DNA of 64,000 bases. Source: Rhizobium sp. Q54 (lineage in GTDB: Bacteria > Pseudomonadota > Alphaproteobacteria > Micropepsales > Micropepsaceae). The translations under genes were made by a program, and so were the position numbers. Shown piece after piece: positions 18,417 through 28,475 of the stretch (positions are counted from its first letter, which is position 1; each line of letters begins with the position of its first letter). The stretch is taken from positions 1 to 64,000 of the forward strand of contig CAMAPL010000011.1 in NCBI GenBank assembly GCA_945860165.1, written 5' to 3'. Below the pieces are notes generated by a model. The model did no database searches. It had not been told where the DNA came from and worked only from the letters and a program-made list of their open reading frames with translations.

Positions 18417-18431
18417 TTTCACCAGATGAGA
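18417..18431. promoter_or_regulatory. Operator-like dyad TTTCA-CCAGA-TGAGA upstream of 17376-18305
   Basis: Reverse complement TCTCATCTGGTGAAA differs by one base from array unit 144-158; 112 bp upstream of ATG 18305. Confidence 0.7.
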
Positions 18432-18611
18432 TAAAGACGTGCCTGTGTGGAGCGCAAATGTCCCGAAATATGGTGTGACGCGAGCCTGAGTTCGGCGCTG
18501 CCTTCATACTAACTTGCCCGGTGCATAAGCGTCGGGTATTTTTTCTTGCCGTAACGGCACCAGCGCGGCGGGAACTATAGCAGCTTTATTCATGAACCAA
18601 CCGCCAGGCGA

Positions 18612-19817
18612 ATGGTCCCCATCTTGATTTCGTTCTTACGACTGAAAAGTGGGTTTTTCGCCGCAGCCCTCCTTCTGCCGGGGCCAGCAAGCGCGGCGAG
18701 CGCGTATATCGGCAGTTATACGCCCGAGCCAACAGCGCGCGGCGTCAATCACGGCGAAGGCATCTATCTGGCGGACGTTGATCCGGCGACCGGCGCACCT
18801 GGCAATGTGCGATTGGTTACCAAAACCCTATCGCCTTCCTGGCTGGCATTGTCGGCCGATAACAAGATCCTCTATGCCAACAGCGAAGTCCTGTTGTTCG
18901 GGGGCGAGCGCAATGGCTCGGTTGCTGCCTACGCCATCGCCCCCGACGGTACGCTGAAGGAATTAAATCGAATCGGTTCGGCCGGCGCGGGGCCGGCCTA
19001 TATCAGTCTGCATCCATCGGGGAAATTCCTGCTGCTGGCAAATTATTATGGCGGCAGCTCCCCCAAGGGCGGCAGCTTCGCGGTGATACGGATCAAGCCG
19101 GACGGCAGCTTGGGCGAGGTAACCGACATGGTGCGTCCAACAGGCCCGCGCCAGCCCGACACCGCCAGCGATTCCGTTCCAGGACAATTGTCTCCCAGCA
19201 ATCATGAGACATCGCGTGGCCACATGATCGCGGCCGATCCGTCAGGACATTATGTCATCGGCGACGATGCCGGTTTGGACCAGATCTTCGTCTGGACGCT
19301 GGATGGGAACAGCGGAAAGCTGAAGCAAGTGTCCAGCACTCTATCGTTGCCCGGCTCGGCGCCGCGTCATTTCGTGTTCGCGCCGGACGGCAGGCGCATG
19401 TACCAGCTGCAGGAACAGGATTCGCGCGTGGCAGTATATGATTTCGCAGCCGGGACGCTGGCTCAGGTTGGCCAAACCGTCTCCATCCTGCCAGATGGCT
19501 ATGCCGGCAGCACCACGGCATCGGAATTGCTGATCTCACGCGACGGCCGATATCTCTACGCCGCCAATCGCACGCAGGATTCCATCGCGGTGCTGCAGAC
19601 TGGCGTGCAGGGTGTAAAAAGAATCGCCAATGTTCCGACCCAGGCCAATCATCCGCGCAGCCTGACCATCGATCCGTCCGGCCGCTTCCTTTATTCGCTT
19701 AACCAGCGCGGCGACAATATCACGACCTTCCGTATCGGGGACAATGGTATCCCGCACTTCACCGGCCACTTCATGCCGCTGGGCAGCCCAACCATGATGC
19801 TGTTCCGGCCTGAGTAA
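18612..19817 (+). CDS. Lactonase family (6-phosphogluconolactonase-like beta-propeller), exported
   Basis: Signal peptide; AYIGSYTPEP..GIYLADVDPATG, SPSWLALSADNKILYANSE, PRSLTIDPSGRFLYSLNQ. Confidence 0.8.
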   Translation: MVPILISFLRLKSGFFAAALLLPGPASAASAYIGSYTPEPTARGVNHGEGIYLADVDPATGAPGNVRLVTKTLSPSWLALSADNKILYANSEVLLFGGERNGSVAAYAIAPDGTLKELNRIGSAGAGPAYISLHPSGKFLLLANYYGGSSPKGGSFAVIRIKPDGSLGEVTDMVRPTGPRQPDTASDSVPGQLSPSNHETSRGHMIAADPSGHYVIGDDAGLDQIFVWTLDGNSGKLKQVSSTLSLPGSAPRHFVFAPDGRRMYQLQEQDSRVAVYDFAAGTLAQVGQTVSILPDGYAGSTTASELLISRDGRYLYAANRTQDSIAVLQTGVQGVKRIANVPTQANHPRSLTIDPSGRFLYSLNQRGDNITTFRIGDNGIPHFTGHFMPLGSPTMMLFRPE

Positions 19818-20012
19818 CGCACGCTGGTGACGATCGCTTCATAATCAACACACTAAGAGATTTTTGACATTAACCATTCGGCAAATTTATTAACTATCTG
19901 TTGACTATAGTGCCAGACAGAAACGCCGAATTTCGGCAACCACAGGTGCAAGTGCTGGGTCTGAACGGGTGCCGACCGGGAAGCGAAAACTTTCATTCGA
20001 AAGGATGTGGTT

Positions 20013-20345
20013 ATGCCTTCCACGATAGCAAATACGGTGCTCACAAAAATCGGTGCGCTGGTTTCAAGCTCATACCCGCAGCGTGAACAATCCGATCTCC
20101 AACAGAACAGTCACCTGGAAACACCCACGCTTAATGTGGGGCTGGCCCTGCTTGTGGCTGAGCATGCCGATCTTGATGTTGCGATTTCCGTACTTCTGGA
20201 GGCCGGCAAGTGCGATGACCTCCTGATCTCGCGGCTGAAGAAGCGCAAGTTGCAGATCAAGGATGAGATCGCGAGCATCACGCCGCCATCAAACGACCAT
20301 GATAGCGCCGGGATGCCGCAAGGGATGATTTCTTGCGTGGCCTAG
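20013..20345 (+). CDS. YdcH/DUF465-like small protein
   Basis: AEHADLDVAISVLLEAGKCDDLLISRLKKRKLQIKDEIASI. Confidence 0.6.
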   Translation: MPSTIANTVLTKIGALVSSSYPQREQSDLQQNSHLETPTLNVGLALLVAEHADLDVAISVLLEAGKCDDLLISRLKKRKLQIKDEIASITPPSNDHDSAGMPQGMISCVA

Positions 20346-20524
20346 GCATTCGAACAGCCGGATTTCAACTCAACGGGAGGGCTAATGGCCGAGACCCCAC
20401 CTATGATCAAAGCGTCGCGCCCCCGCGACGCGAAGTAGGGTGCCCGATCTTTGTGCGATCAAGCTTGATGTAAGTGAACCGCGGAGCGGGGTCCGCCACA
20501 TGCGCACAAGGATGAAGGAGAAAA

Positions 20525-20600
<76 letters not shown>

Positions 20601-20670
20601 ACAGGGGCGCCGCACGCAGGCGGGACGGGCTTATTAGGCGATGGTCCCTGCCCTGTCCAGCACCCTTCGC

Positions 20671-20850
20671 TTAATCCTCGTCCGCGTCCTTTTCCGAATG
20701 GTTTGAAGGGCTTGCCGGGTCCACCGGAGGGCCGGGAATTGCATAACCCCCTTTAAGCCACTGGCCCAGATCGAGGTCCGCGCAGCGCCGGGAACAGAAG
20801 GGCTTGAAGCGATCGGCGGTGGGCTTGCCGCAAAGCGGGCACTTAGCCAT
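20671..20850 (-). CDS. yacG: DNA gyrase inhibitor YacG (59 aa, missed by ORF track)
   Basis: MAKCPLCGKPTADRFKPFCSRRCADLDLGQWLKGGYAIPGPPVDPASPSNHSEKDADED; CxxC..CxxxC zinc site; adjacent to maf. Confidence 0.9.
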   Translation of the reverse strand: MAKCPLCGKPTADRFKPFCSRRCADLDLGQWLKGGYAIPGPPVDPASPSNHSEKDADED

Positions 20851-21412
20851 GCCCGGCCCCCGCCAGCAGCGACAAGGTCAGCGCCAGCGGCAGCCCGACC
20901 ACATTGGAATAGCTGCCGGAAATGTCCTTGATGAAGCCTTCGGCGCGGCCCTGGATGGCATAGCCCCCTGCCTTGCCCTCCCCCTCGCGGCTTTCGACAT
21001 AGCCCGCAATCTGCGCGTCTGTCAGGCGCAGCATCGAGACCCGCGTTAGCGCCAGGCGCGTTCGTAGCTTTCCGTCGGGCGCGATCAGCGCCACAGCCGT
21101 CATCACCTGATGGCGGCGGCCCGCCAACAGTTTGAGGCAGGCGCGCACCTGGGCCTCGTTCTCGGCCTTGGGCAAAATGCGACGTCCGGCCACCACCAAC
21201 GTGTCGGCGGCGAGAATGAAGGCCGGCGCGCCGGTCCATTTTTGCCGTGCGGCGCGTGCTTTTTCGGTCGCCAGCCGCAAGGCATGGATACGCGGCGCCT
21301 CGCCCTTGCGGACCGTCTCATCAATGGCGGCGGGAAGAATATGATCGGGAACGATGCCCACCTGCGCCAGCAGCGCGGCGCGGCGTGGACTTTCGCTGGC
21401 AAGGACCAGCAA
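20843..21412 (-). CDS. maf: Maf family nucleotide pyrophosphatase
   Basis: LASESPRRAALLAQVGI, ADTLVV, GYAIQGRAEGFIKDISGSYSNVVGLPL. Confidence 0.9.
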   Translation of the reverse strand: MLVLASESPRRAALLAQVGIVPDHILPAAIDETVRKGEAPRIHALRLATEKARAARQKWTGAPAFILAADTLVVAGRRILPKAENEAQVRACLKLLAGRRHQVMTAVALIAPDGKLRTRLALTRVSMLRLTDAQIAGYVESREGEGKAGGYAIQGRAEGFIKDISGSYSNVVGLPLALTLSLLAGAGHG

Positions 21413-21416
21413 CGTC

Positions 21417-21638
21417 TTAGCGGAAGCGATAGGTGATGCGGCCCTTGGTCAGGTCGTAGGGCGTCATCTCGATCATCACCTTGTCGCCGGTCAGCACGCG
21501 GATGCGGTTCTTGCGCATCTTGCCAGCGGTATGGGCGATGATGATGTGCTCATTGGCGATCAGCTTCACGCGGAAGGTCGCATTGGGCAGCAACTCCTCG
21601 ACGATGCCCTCGAACTCCAGCAATTCTTCTTTGGCCAA
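21417..21638 (-). CDS. infA: Translation initiation factor IF-1
   Basis: [26 protein letters not shown]...[35 protein letters not shown]. Confidence 0.97.
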   Translation of the reverse strand: MAKEELLEFEGIVEELLPNATFRVKLIANEHIIIAHTAGKMRKNRIRVLTGDKVMIEMTPYDLTKGRITYRFR

Positions 21639-21717
21639 TGGGTCCTCTTAAGTCTGCAGCGGTTGCGTCAGATAGGGGGGAAAAGCCCGAAAAGCAAGGC
21701 GTTTCAGTGCCTTTTCC

Positions 21718-22155
21718 TCAAGTATGAGACGCCGAAGGGACCGAAAAACGCTGTTTCAGGCGCTCCAGAAGCTGATCGCGCACCGCCCGGTAGGCGGCCA
21801 GGCGCTGTTCGCGCGATCCCTCCACCGCCGTGGGGTCAATGGTGGGCCAGTATTCGACCCTAGAGGCTTTAGTGCGGGTCAGCTCCATCGCCTTGTGCTG
21901 GGCTTCCGGCGACAGGGTAATAACAAGGTCGAAACTGCCGTCTTCCAGGTCCTCAAAACGCCGGGGCTTGTGCTGGCCGATTTCCAATCCGACCTCCTCC
22001 ATCGTCTCCACCGCCAGGGGATCGAGGGCGCCGACGCGCACCCCCGCCGATTCCACATAGATGCCCTTGCTGGTGAGGCGGCGCATCAGGGCCGCCGCCA
22101 TGGGCGAGCGCACGGCATTCATGGCGCAGGCGAACAGGACCGCAGACGGGAGCAT
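21718..22155 (-). CDS. Low-molecular-weight protein tyrosine phosphatase/arsenate reductase-like
   Basis: VLFACAMNAVRSPMAAALMR P-loop; start MLPSAVLF. Confidence 0.8.
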   Translation of the reverse strand: MLPSAVLFACAMNAVRSPMAAALMRRLTSKGIYVESAGVRVGALDPLAVETMEEVGLEIGQHKPRRFEDLEDGSFDLVITLSPEAQHKAMELTRTKASRVEYWPTIDPTAVEGSREQRLAAYRAVRDQLLERLKQRFSVPSASHT

Positions 22156-22156
22156 G

Positions 22157-22630
22157 TCAGTCCCGCATCTGCAGCACGCAGAGCAGCGTGAACAGCCGGC
22201 GTGCAGTATCGAAATCGATTTCGACCTTGCCGTCCAGCCGCTTGCGCAGCTCGGTGGCACCCGCGTCGTGCAAGGTCTTGCGTGCCATGTCCAAAGCTTC
22301 GATCTGATACGGTGGCGCGGTGCGGATCGCCTTGTAATAACTTTCGTAGATCAGGAAATAATCCTTCACCACCTTGCGCAGCGGCGTCAGCGACAGCAGT
22401 GCCCGGCCATGCGGCGCGCCGTCTTCCAGGCGCACCTCCATCACCAGGCGATTTTCCTCCAGTCCCAGGGTCAGCTGATAGGGACCGCCCTGCGAATCCT
22501 GCAGGCGGAAGCTGTTCTTCTCCAGCAGATCATAAATCGCGACTTCGCGTTCCTGGTCGATGGCGCGGCTGCGATGCACGACACTGGCTTCGTCGAGGGT
22601 GATCGCCGACAGCCGGAAATCCAAGGTCAA
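22157..22630 (-). CDS. UPF0262 family protein
   Basis: MTLDFRLSAITLDEASVVHRSRAIDQEREVAIYDLLE...; between hisD and phosphatase. Confidence 0.85.
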   Translation of the reverse strand: MTLDFRLSAITLDEASVVHRSRAIDQEREVAIYDLLEKNSFRLQDSQGGPYQLTLGLEENRLVMEVRLEDGAPHGRALLSLTPLRKVVKDYFLIYESYYKAIRTAPPYQIEALDMARKTLHDAGATELRKRLDGKVEIDFDTARRLFTLLCVLQMRD

Positions 22631-23937
22631 TCCTTGCGGTTCAGGCGTGCCGCGATGGAGCGGGCATGCGCCTCCAGCCCCTCCGACTCCGCCAGGGTCA
22701 GGGCATCGGGACCGATCGCTGCCATACTTTTGGCGTCCAACCTCAAGATGGTGGTGCGCTTCATGTAATCCAGAACCGACAGGCCCGAGGAAAACCGCGC
22801 CGTGCGCGAGGTCGGCAGCACATGGTTGGGACCGGCGATGTAATCGCCTATCGCTTCAGGCGTGTGGCTCCCCAGGAAGATCGCGCCGGCGTGACGCACC
22901 TTCTGCGAAAAATCTTCCGGATCGGCGGTGGCGATTTCTAGATGCTCAGGTGCGATGGCGTCCACCAGCGCCGCGGCATCATCCAGATTCGTCACCGTGA
23001 TGATGGCACCATTGTCGTTCCAGCTTTTGGCCGCGATGTCCTTGCGCGGCAGGATTGCTATCTGGCGCATCACCGCTTCGGCAACTTGTTGCGCAAACGC
23101 GGCATCGTCGGTGATCAGGATGCTTTGCGAAGAGACGTCATGCTCGGCCTGGCTGAGCAGGTCGGCCGCGATCCATTCCGGATTATTTTGGCCATCGGCG
23201 ACGACAAGAATTTCCGACGGACCGGCAATGGAGTCTATTCCGACCTGCCCGAACACTTCGCGCTTTGCGGCGGCGACATAGGCGTTGCCGGGGCCGACGA
23301 TTTTGTCCACGGGCTTGATAGTCTTTGTGCCATAGGCCAGCGCCGCCACCGCCTGCGCCCCGCCGATGCGATAGATTTCGGTGATGCCGGCGCGCCGCGC
23401 CGCCGCCAGAACCAGCGGACTGATGGTGCCGCCGCTGGCGGGGGTGACCATCACGATGCGCTTCACGCCCGCCACCTGCGCGGGAATAGCGTTCATCAGA
23501 ACGGAACTGGGATAGGAGGCGGTGCCGCCCGGCACATACAGGCCGACGCTGTCCACGCTGGTCCAGCGCCAGCCCAACAATGCGCCGGTTTCATCCGTGA
23601 AGCGCTCATCGGCGGGAAGTTGGCGCTTGTGATAGACCTCGATCCGCTTTGCTGCGGTTTCAATCGCTTCCAGCTGCGCCTTGCTGACCTTGGCCAGCGC
23701 GGCGTCGATTTCCGCTTCCTGCAGTTTCAGCGTTTCGAGGGTGACACCGGCGCGATCGAATTTGTTGGTCAGTTCGATCAGGGCCCCATCACCACGCGCC
23801 CGGACGTCGGCGATGATGGCCTTGACCACCTGCGCCACATCTTCCTCATCCTCGCGGGTGGTGAAAAGCAGTTTCTGAAAATCAGCCCCGAAATTCGCGT
23901 CAGCGGCATCTAACCTACGGACCATCGCTGGCTCCAT
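22627..23937 (-). CDS. hisD: Histidinol dehydrogenase
   Basis: YVPGGTASYPSSVLMNAIPAQVAGV, GPGNAYVAAAKREVFGQVGIDSIAGPSEILVVAD. Confidence 0.97.
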   Translation of the reverse strand: MEPAMVRRLDAADANFGADFQKLLFTTREDEEDVAQVVKAIIADVRARGDGALIELTNKFDRAGVTLETLKLQEAEIDAALAKVSKAQLEAIETAAKRIEVYHKRQLPADERFTDETGALLGWRWTSVDSVGLYVPGGTASYPSSVLMNAIPAQVAGVKRIVMVTPASGGTISPLVLAAARRAGITEIYRIGGAQAVAALAYGTKTIKPVDKIVGPGNAYVAAAKREVFGQVGIDSIAGPSEILVVADGQNNPEWIAADLLSQAEHDVSSQSILITDDAAFAQQVAEAVMRQIAILPRKDIAAKSWNDNGAIITVTNLDDAAALVDAIAPEHLEIATADPEDFSQKVRHAGAIFLGSHTPEAIGDYIAGPNHVLPTSRTARFSSGLSVLDYMKRTTILRLDAKSMAAIGPDALTLAESEGLEAHARSIAARLNRKD

Positions 23938-24349
23938 GGTCGGGCATGGCCCGCGCCGCCCAGGGGCCGGTCATATCAGCAAGTTCGGCGTCGATGCATT
24001 CGACCGTCAGGCGGATAGCCCCGCCGCCCGCCAGCGTGATTTCAATCGTTCCGCCGGGATTTTCTCCGCCCGCCGGCTCAAAGCGCAGCGCCAGCAGCGA
24101 GACCACCGCATCGCTGGCACCCAGCTTGACCTGCTGCGACTGTACTTTCAGCACGCCGTCGAAATGCAACCCGGCCCGCACCCGCGTCTTGCCGCCTTCT
24201 TCCCATTGCAGCCGGTTCACCACCACCGCGAAGCGTCGCTTTTTCGGCAGCCAGGTAAAATTCTTCAATTGCCCCACGGCGTCCTGCAACCGCGCCGACA
24301 GGATTTCCAGATCCTCGGCATCGGCAGCCGCCAGCTTCAGCCTGTTCAT
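23915..24349 (-). CDS. DUF2948 family protein
   Basis: [50 protein letters not shown]. Confidence 0.8.
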   Translation of the reverse strand: MNRLKLAAADAEDLEILSARLQDAVGQLKNFTWLPKKRRFAVVVNRLQWEEGGKTRVRAGLHFDGVLKVQSQQVKLGASDAVVSLLALRFEPAGGENPGGTIEITLAGGGAIRLTVECIDAELADMTGPWAARAMPDHGASDGP

Positions 24350-25626
24350 TCGCTAACTCGCGCGATGTCGGCGCCGACGCGGGAGAGCTTCTCCTCCAGC
24401 CGGTCAAAGCCGCGGTCCAGATGATAAATCCGGCTCACCACGGTCTCGCCTTCGGCAGCCAGGCCAGCCAGCACCAGGCTGACCGAGGCGCGAAGATCGG
24501 TGGCCATCACCTGGGCGCCTGTCAGCTTTTCCACACCGCGCACCGTGGCGGTATCGCCGTCAATGCGCACCTGCGCCCCCATGCGCGCCAGTTCCGGCAC
24601 ATGCATGAAGCGGTTCTCGAAAATCTTTTCCTTGATCACCGAGGTACCGTCGGCCACCGCCATCAGCGCCATCATCTGGGCCTGCAGATCGGTGGGAAAA
24701 CCCGGATAAGGCGCGGTGGTGATATCGGACGCGTGCGGCCGGGGGCCATTCATCTTCACCTTCATGCCACGCGGCGTGGCGGTAACTTCGGCGCCGCTCT
24801 TGACCAGAAGCGCATTCAGCGATGCGATGGTGTCGGGCGCAGCCCCGATCAGTTCGACTTCGCCGCCGGCAATGGCGACGGCGATGGCATAGGTACCGGT
24901 CTCGATGCGGTCAGGCATCACGCGATGGACCGCGCTGTGCAATTTCTCGACGCCCTGGATGGTGATCTCGCTGGAGCCCAGGCCCCAGATTTCCGCACCC
25001 ATGGCGATGAGGCAATTGCCCAGGTCTATAATTTCCGGCTCGCGCGCCGCGTTGACGATCTTGGTGGTGCCCTTGGCCAGGGTCGCACCCATCATCGCGG
25101 TTTCGGTGGCGCCGACCGAGACAAAGGGAAACACGATCTCCGCGCCCTTGAGCTCGCACTTTGCCGTGGCGGTGACATAGCCTTCCGCCAGGTCGATTTT
25201 GGCGCCCATCGCCTCGAGGGCGTTGAGGTGCAGTTCAACGGGGCGCGCGCCGATTGCGCAGCCGCCCGGCAGCGAAACCTTGGCCGCGCCCTCGCGCGCC
25301 ACCAGGGGCGCCAGCACCTGGAAGCTTGCCCGCATCTTGCGGACCATGTCGTAGGAGGCAAAGGCGCTGGTGATGGTGGTGGCTTCCAGCCGCATGGTGT
25401 CGCCTTCGCCGAAATTGCCCGACAGGGTCACCTGAATCTTGACGCCGAAACTCGCCAGCAATTCGGCCATGGCACGCACATCCGCCAGCCGCGGCACATT
25501 GGTCAGGGTCAGGGGTTCGGCGGTCAGCAGCGCCACCGCCATCAGTTTCAGGGCCGCATTCTTGGCGCCGCTGATGGGGATTTCCCCCTGCAGGCGGTTG
25601 CCCCCTCGGATACGAATTCTGTCCAT
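24346..25626 (-). CDS. murA: UDP-N-acetylglucosamine 1-carboxyvinyltransferase
   Basis: [59 protein letters not shown]. Confidence 0.97.
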   Translation of the reverse strand: MDRIRIRGGNRLQGEIPISGAKNAALKLMAVALLTAEPLTLTNVPRLADVRAMAELLASFGVKIQVTLSGNFGEGDTMRLEATTITSAFASYDMVRKMRASFQVLAPLVAREGAAKVSLPGGCAIGARPVELHLNALEAMGAKIDLAEGYVTATAKCELKGAEIVFPFVSVGATETAMMGATLAKGTTKIVNAAREPEIIDLGNCLIAMGAEIWGLGSSEITIQGVEKLHSAVHRVMPDRIETGTYAIAVAIAGGEVELIGAAPDTIASLNALLVKSGAEVTATPRGMKVKMNGPRPHASDITTAPYPGFPTDLQAQMMALMAVADGTSVIKEKIFENRFMHVPELARMGAQVRIDGDTATVRGVEKLTGAQVMATDLRASVSLVLAGLAAEGETVVSRIYHLDRGFDRLEEKLSRVGADIARVSE

Positions 25627-25711
25627 GTCTCTACTCTAATGTCGGCCCCGTGGGCCGAGGGCCCTTGTAGCCCGCTCCGGCGGGGGAGGGAAAGCCGGGC
25701 AAAAGGCAGGG

Positions 25712-25912
25712 CTAGGCTGATTTTTTGGTGGGCCTGTCAGGCCCCTTGGCCGGGGCCGGGGCGGCCGGTTCCGCAGGCTTGGCCGCCATTTCCGGGGCGC
25801 GCTTGGGCGCACGCCCGTTCTTCGGACCTTTCAGGTCCGTCGAACCCCTTTTGCGGCGCAGGAGGTTGGCGCGCAGCGCCGCAGCAAGCTTTTCGGGCGA
25901 TGATTTTGCCAT
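25712..25912 (-). CDS. Small hypothetical basic protein
   Basis: MAKSSPEKLAAALRANLLRRKRGSTDLKGPKN. Confidence 0.5.
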   Translation of the reverse strand: MAKSSPEKLAAALRANLLRRKRGSTDLKGPKNGRAPKRAPEMAAKPAEPAAPAPAKGPDRPTKKSA

Positions 25913-26028
25913 GTCCCCTATCTCCGCCGGGCGGCTTTCCTTTGGAGAATCCTTACGTTATAGCAGCGCTCCCTCAACGCAATTTTGGGTTAAGGGTTCG
26001 GCGCTAAGGTGCCGAAATTACCACGGAT

Positions 26029-26103
26029 GCCGTAGTAGCGTAGTGGTAGCGCAATCCCTTGGTAAGGGATAGGTCGTGAGTTCGATTCTCACCTACGGCA
26101 CCA
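26029..26103 (+). tRNA. tRNA-Thr (anticodon GGT), CCA encoded
   Basis: GCCGTAGTAGCGTAGTGGTAGCGCAATCCCTTGGTAAGGGATAGGTCGTGAGTTCGATTCTCACCTACGGCACCA. Confidence 0.95.
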
Positions 26104-26341
26104 CTCATCTGACAGCGGCAGCAAGCAGATGATTGACAAGCCCGCGCGACAGTGGCTTGAGGGCGGGTGCGTCAGTCGAAAACGCCGGGACTTTTACTGC
26201 ACCGCAACAATTTGCAAAAAACTCCTCTCCCGGCCCGTGCCTACCTCGGAACAAGTCTGTTAGGCTTGCACGCACTGTCGGGTTTTCCGCGCGCGAAACC
26301 GCGCCGAGTTCACGGCCAAAACAAAAAACAGGGAGACGACC

Positions 26342-27850
26342 ATGACTCTCACCACCACCATTGATCGTGTGCCAGCGCCCCTGCGCGACTGGCTGTCCAA
26401 GCCGCGCCCCATGCTGATCGACGGCAAATGGGTTCAGGCCAAGTCGGGCAAGGTCTTCGACGTACAGGACCCCGCCACCGAAATGCTGCTGGCGCGGGTG
26501 GCAGAAGGCGACGCGGCCGATATCGACGCGGCGGTGAAGGCTGCGCGCAAGGCGCTGGAACACGGCCCCTGGAGCCGCATGAGCCCTTCCGCGCGCGGGC
26601 GCATTATTCACAAGATCGGCGACCTGATCCTGGAAAACCTGGATGAACTGGCGCAGCTGGAAAGTCTCGACAACGGCAAGCCTTTCAGTGTGGCACGCGT
26701 CGCCGACGTGCCGCTGTCCGCCGACATGTTTCATTACATGTCCGGCTGGGCCACCAAGATCGAGGGCAAGTATATCCCGCTCTCGGCCCTGGCCGCGTCG
26801 GGCCAGTTCCTGTCCTTCACCCGCCCCGAGCCGGTCGGCGTGGTCGGCCAGATCATTCCATGGAATTTTCCGCTGCTCATGGCAGCCTGGAAGCTGGCGC
26901 CCGCGCTGGCAACCGGCTGCACCGTCGTCCTGAAAGTGGCGGAGGAAACCCCGCTATCGGCGCTGCGGCTGGGCGAACTGCTGATGGAAGCCGGACTTCC
27001 CGACGGCGTGGTCAACATCATTCCAGGTTTCGGCGAGACCGCGGGCGCGGCATTGGCCGCCCATCCCGATGTCGACAAGATCGCCTTCACCGGCTCTACC
27101 GAGGTCGGCAAGCTGATCGTGCAGGCCGCCTCGCGCGACCTGCGCAAAGTCAGCCTAGAGCTAGGCGGAAAATCACCCAACATCATCCTGGGCGATGCCG
27201 ATATCGATGAAGCTATCGCCGGCGCCACCGCCGGCATCTTCTTCAACCATGGCCAGTGCTGCAACGCCGGCTCGCGACTGTTCGTACAGGAAAAAATCTT
27301 CGACAAGGTCACCGCCGGCATCGCCGCCAATGCCGAAAAGATCCGGCTGGGCGTCGGCATGGACCCGGAAACCGAGATGGGACCGCTGGTATCCCCCGTT
27401 CAGCATGGCCGGGTTACGGGCTATCTCAAGGCGGGCCTGGAGGAAGGTGCGCGCGCCCTGACCGGCGGTGCGCCGCTCAATGCCCCGGGCTTTTTCATCA
27501 AGCCGACCGTGCTGGTCGACACCCACCCCAATATGAAAGTGGTGCGGGAAGAAATCTTCGGGCCGGTGCTGGTCGCCACCCCCTTCAAGGAAGCCGATGA
27601 CAGCCTGATCGACGCCGCCAACGACACTGTCTATGGCCTAGCCGCCGGCGTCTGGTCGCGCGACCTGGCCAAGGCGCAGCATATCGCCAACCGGATCAAG
27701 GCGGGTACGGTCTGGATCAATTGCTATCACGTGTTCGACTCCGCCCTGCCATTCGGCGGCTACAAACAGTCGGGCTGGGGCCGGGAAATGGGCCAGGCGG
27801 TGCTGTCGAACTATCTGGAAACCAAGGCGGTCACCACGCGGATCGCCTAG
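26342..27850 (+). CDS. Aldehyde dehydrogenase family protein
   Basis: IIPWNFPLLMAAWKLAPALATGCTVVLK, FTGSTEVGK, LELGGKSPNII, FNHGQCCNAGSRLFVQ. Confidence 0.95.
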   Translation: MTLTTTIDRVPAPLRDWLSKPRPMLIDGKWVQAKSGKVFDVQDPATEMLLARVAEGDAADIDAAVKAARKALEHGPWSRMSPSARGRIIHKIGDLILENLDELAQLESLDNGKPFSVARVADVPLSADMFHYMSGWATKIEGKYIPLSALAASGQFLSFTRPEPVGVVGQIIPWNFPLLMAAWKLAPALATGCTVVLKVAEETPLSALRLGELLMEAGLPDGVVNIIPGFGETAGAALAAHPDVDKIAFTGSTEVGKLIVQAASRDLRKVSLELGGKSPNIILGDADIDEAIAGATAGIFFNHGQCCNAGSRLFVQEKIFDKVTAGIAANAEKIRLGVGMDPETEMGPLVSPVQHGRVTGYLKAGLEEGARALTGGAPLNAPGFFIKPTVLVDTHPNMKVVREEIFGPVLVATPFKEADDSLIDAANDTVYGLAAGVWSRDLAKAQHIANRIKAGTVWINCYHVFDSALPFGGYKQSGWGREMGQAVLSNYLETKAVTTRIA

Positions 27851-27863
27851 CGCCGCGAAGCCG

Positions 27864-27989
27864 CTATTTCATAAAGCCCTTGGCCGACATTTTGGCCTGA
27901 GCGTAAGCCGTGGGCGCAGCCGAACCCTTGGTGGCCTTGTCCTGCTTGGGCTTCTTTTTCTCGCGGTTGCTTTTCTGCTCTTTGCTCAT
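27864..27989 (-). CDS. 41-aa basic hypothetical protein (below track cutoff)
   Basis: MSKEQKSNREKKKPKQDKATKGSAAPTAYAQAKMSAKGFMK in an otherwise unoccupied gap. Confidence 0.5.
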   Translation of the reverse strand: MSKEQKSNREKKKPKQDKATKGSAAPTAYAQAKMSAKGFMK

Positions 27990-28016
27990 GTCATTTCCTT
28001 TGCGCCGATGGCGTCA

Positions 28017-28241
28017 CTAGTGAAGGCTCGGACTTTCGATCAGAAGGTCGATACGCATTTTCGCGCGCTTTATGGTTTCTTCTTCGTCCCAACCGCGGAC
28101 GATCTGTTTCTCGATTGCAAGCTGCGGCCGGCCCGTCAGCACGGTGGCGATCATCACCTGCCATTGCGGCTCGGCATAGGTCACGAGCAGGGAATAGCCG
28201 CGGTATTCGACCATGTCGCGGCGAATGCTGGTTTCTGTCAT
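28017..28241 (-). CDS. Conserved hypothetical protein
   Basis: MTETSIRRDMVEYRGYSLLVTYAEPQWQVMIATVLTGRPQLAIEKQIVRGWDEEETIKRAK. Confidence 0.55.
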   Translation of the reverse strand: MTETSIRRDMVEYRGYSLLVTYAEPQWQVMIATVLTGRPQLAIEKQIVRGWDEEETIKRAKMRIDLLIESPSLH

Positions 28242-28316
28242 GCACTAGGATAGCACCCTGCCGCAACAAAATGCACCTCAATTGACACAAGTCTTGCATA
28301 AGAAGACCGTCGAGCG

Positions 28317-28475
28317 ATGACAGACAAGACCGCCACGCAAGTGCAGGCAGAGTGGGTTACGCACGGCAATATCGCGCGGTTTCAGGCACAGCTGGGCCGT
28401 GAACCCAACGAAAGCAAGCGCAAAGCCCTGGAAGAACTGCTGGTCGAGCAGCGCAAGCTGATTCTGCCGGACTAG
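28317..28475 (+). CDS. 52-aa hypothetical protein (below track cutoff)
   Basis: MTDKTATQVQAEWVTHGNIARFQAQLGREPNESKRKALEELLVEQRKLILPD. Confidence 0.55.
   Translation: MTDKTATQVQAEWVTHGNIARFQAQLGREPNESKRKALEELLVEQRKLILPD

Noticed and set aside
28012-28022. TCACTAGTGA palindrome resembling the array core
   Set aside because: Does not fit the 5-5-5 dyad (half-sites CGTCA/TGAAG) and overlaps the end of a coding sequence; likely chance.
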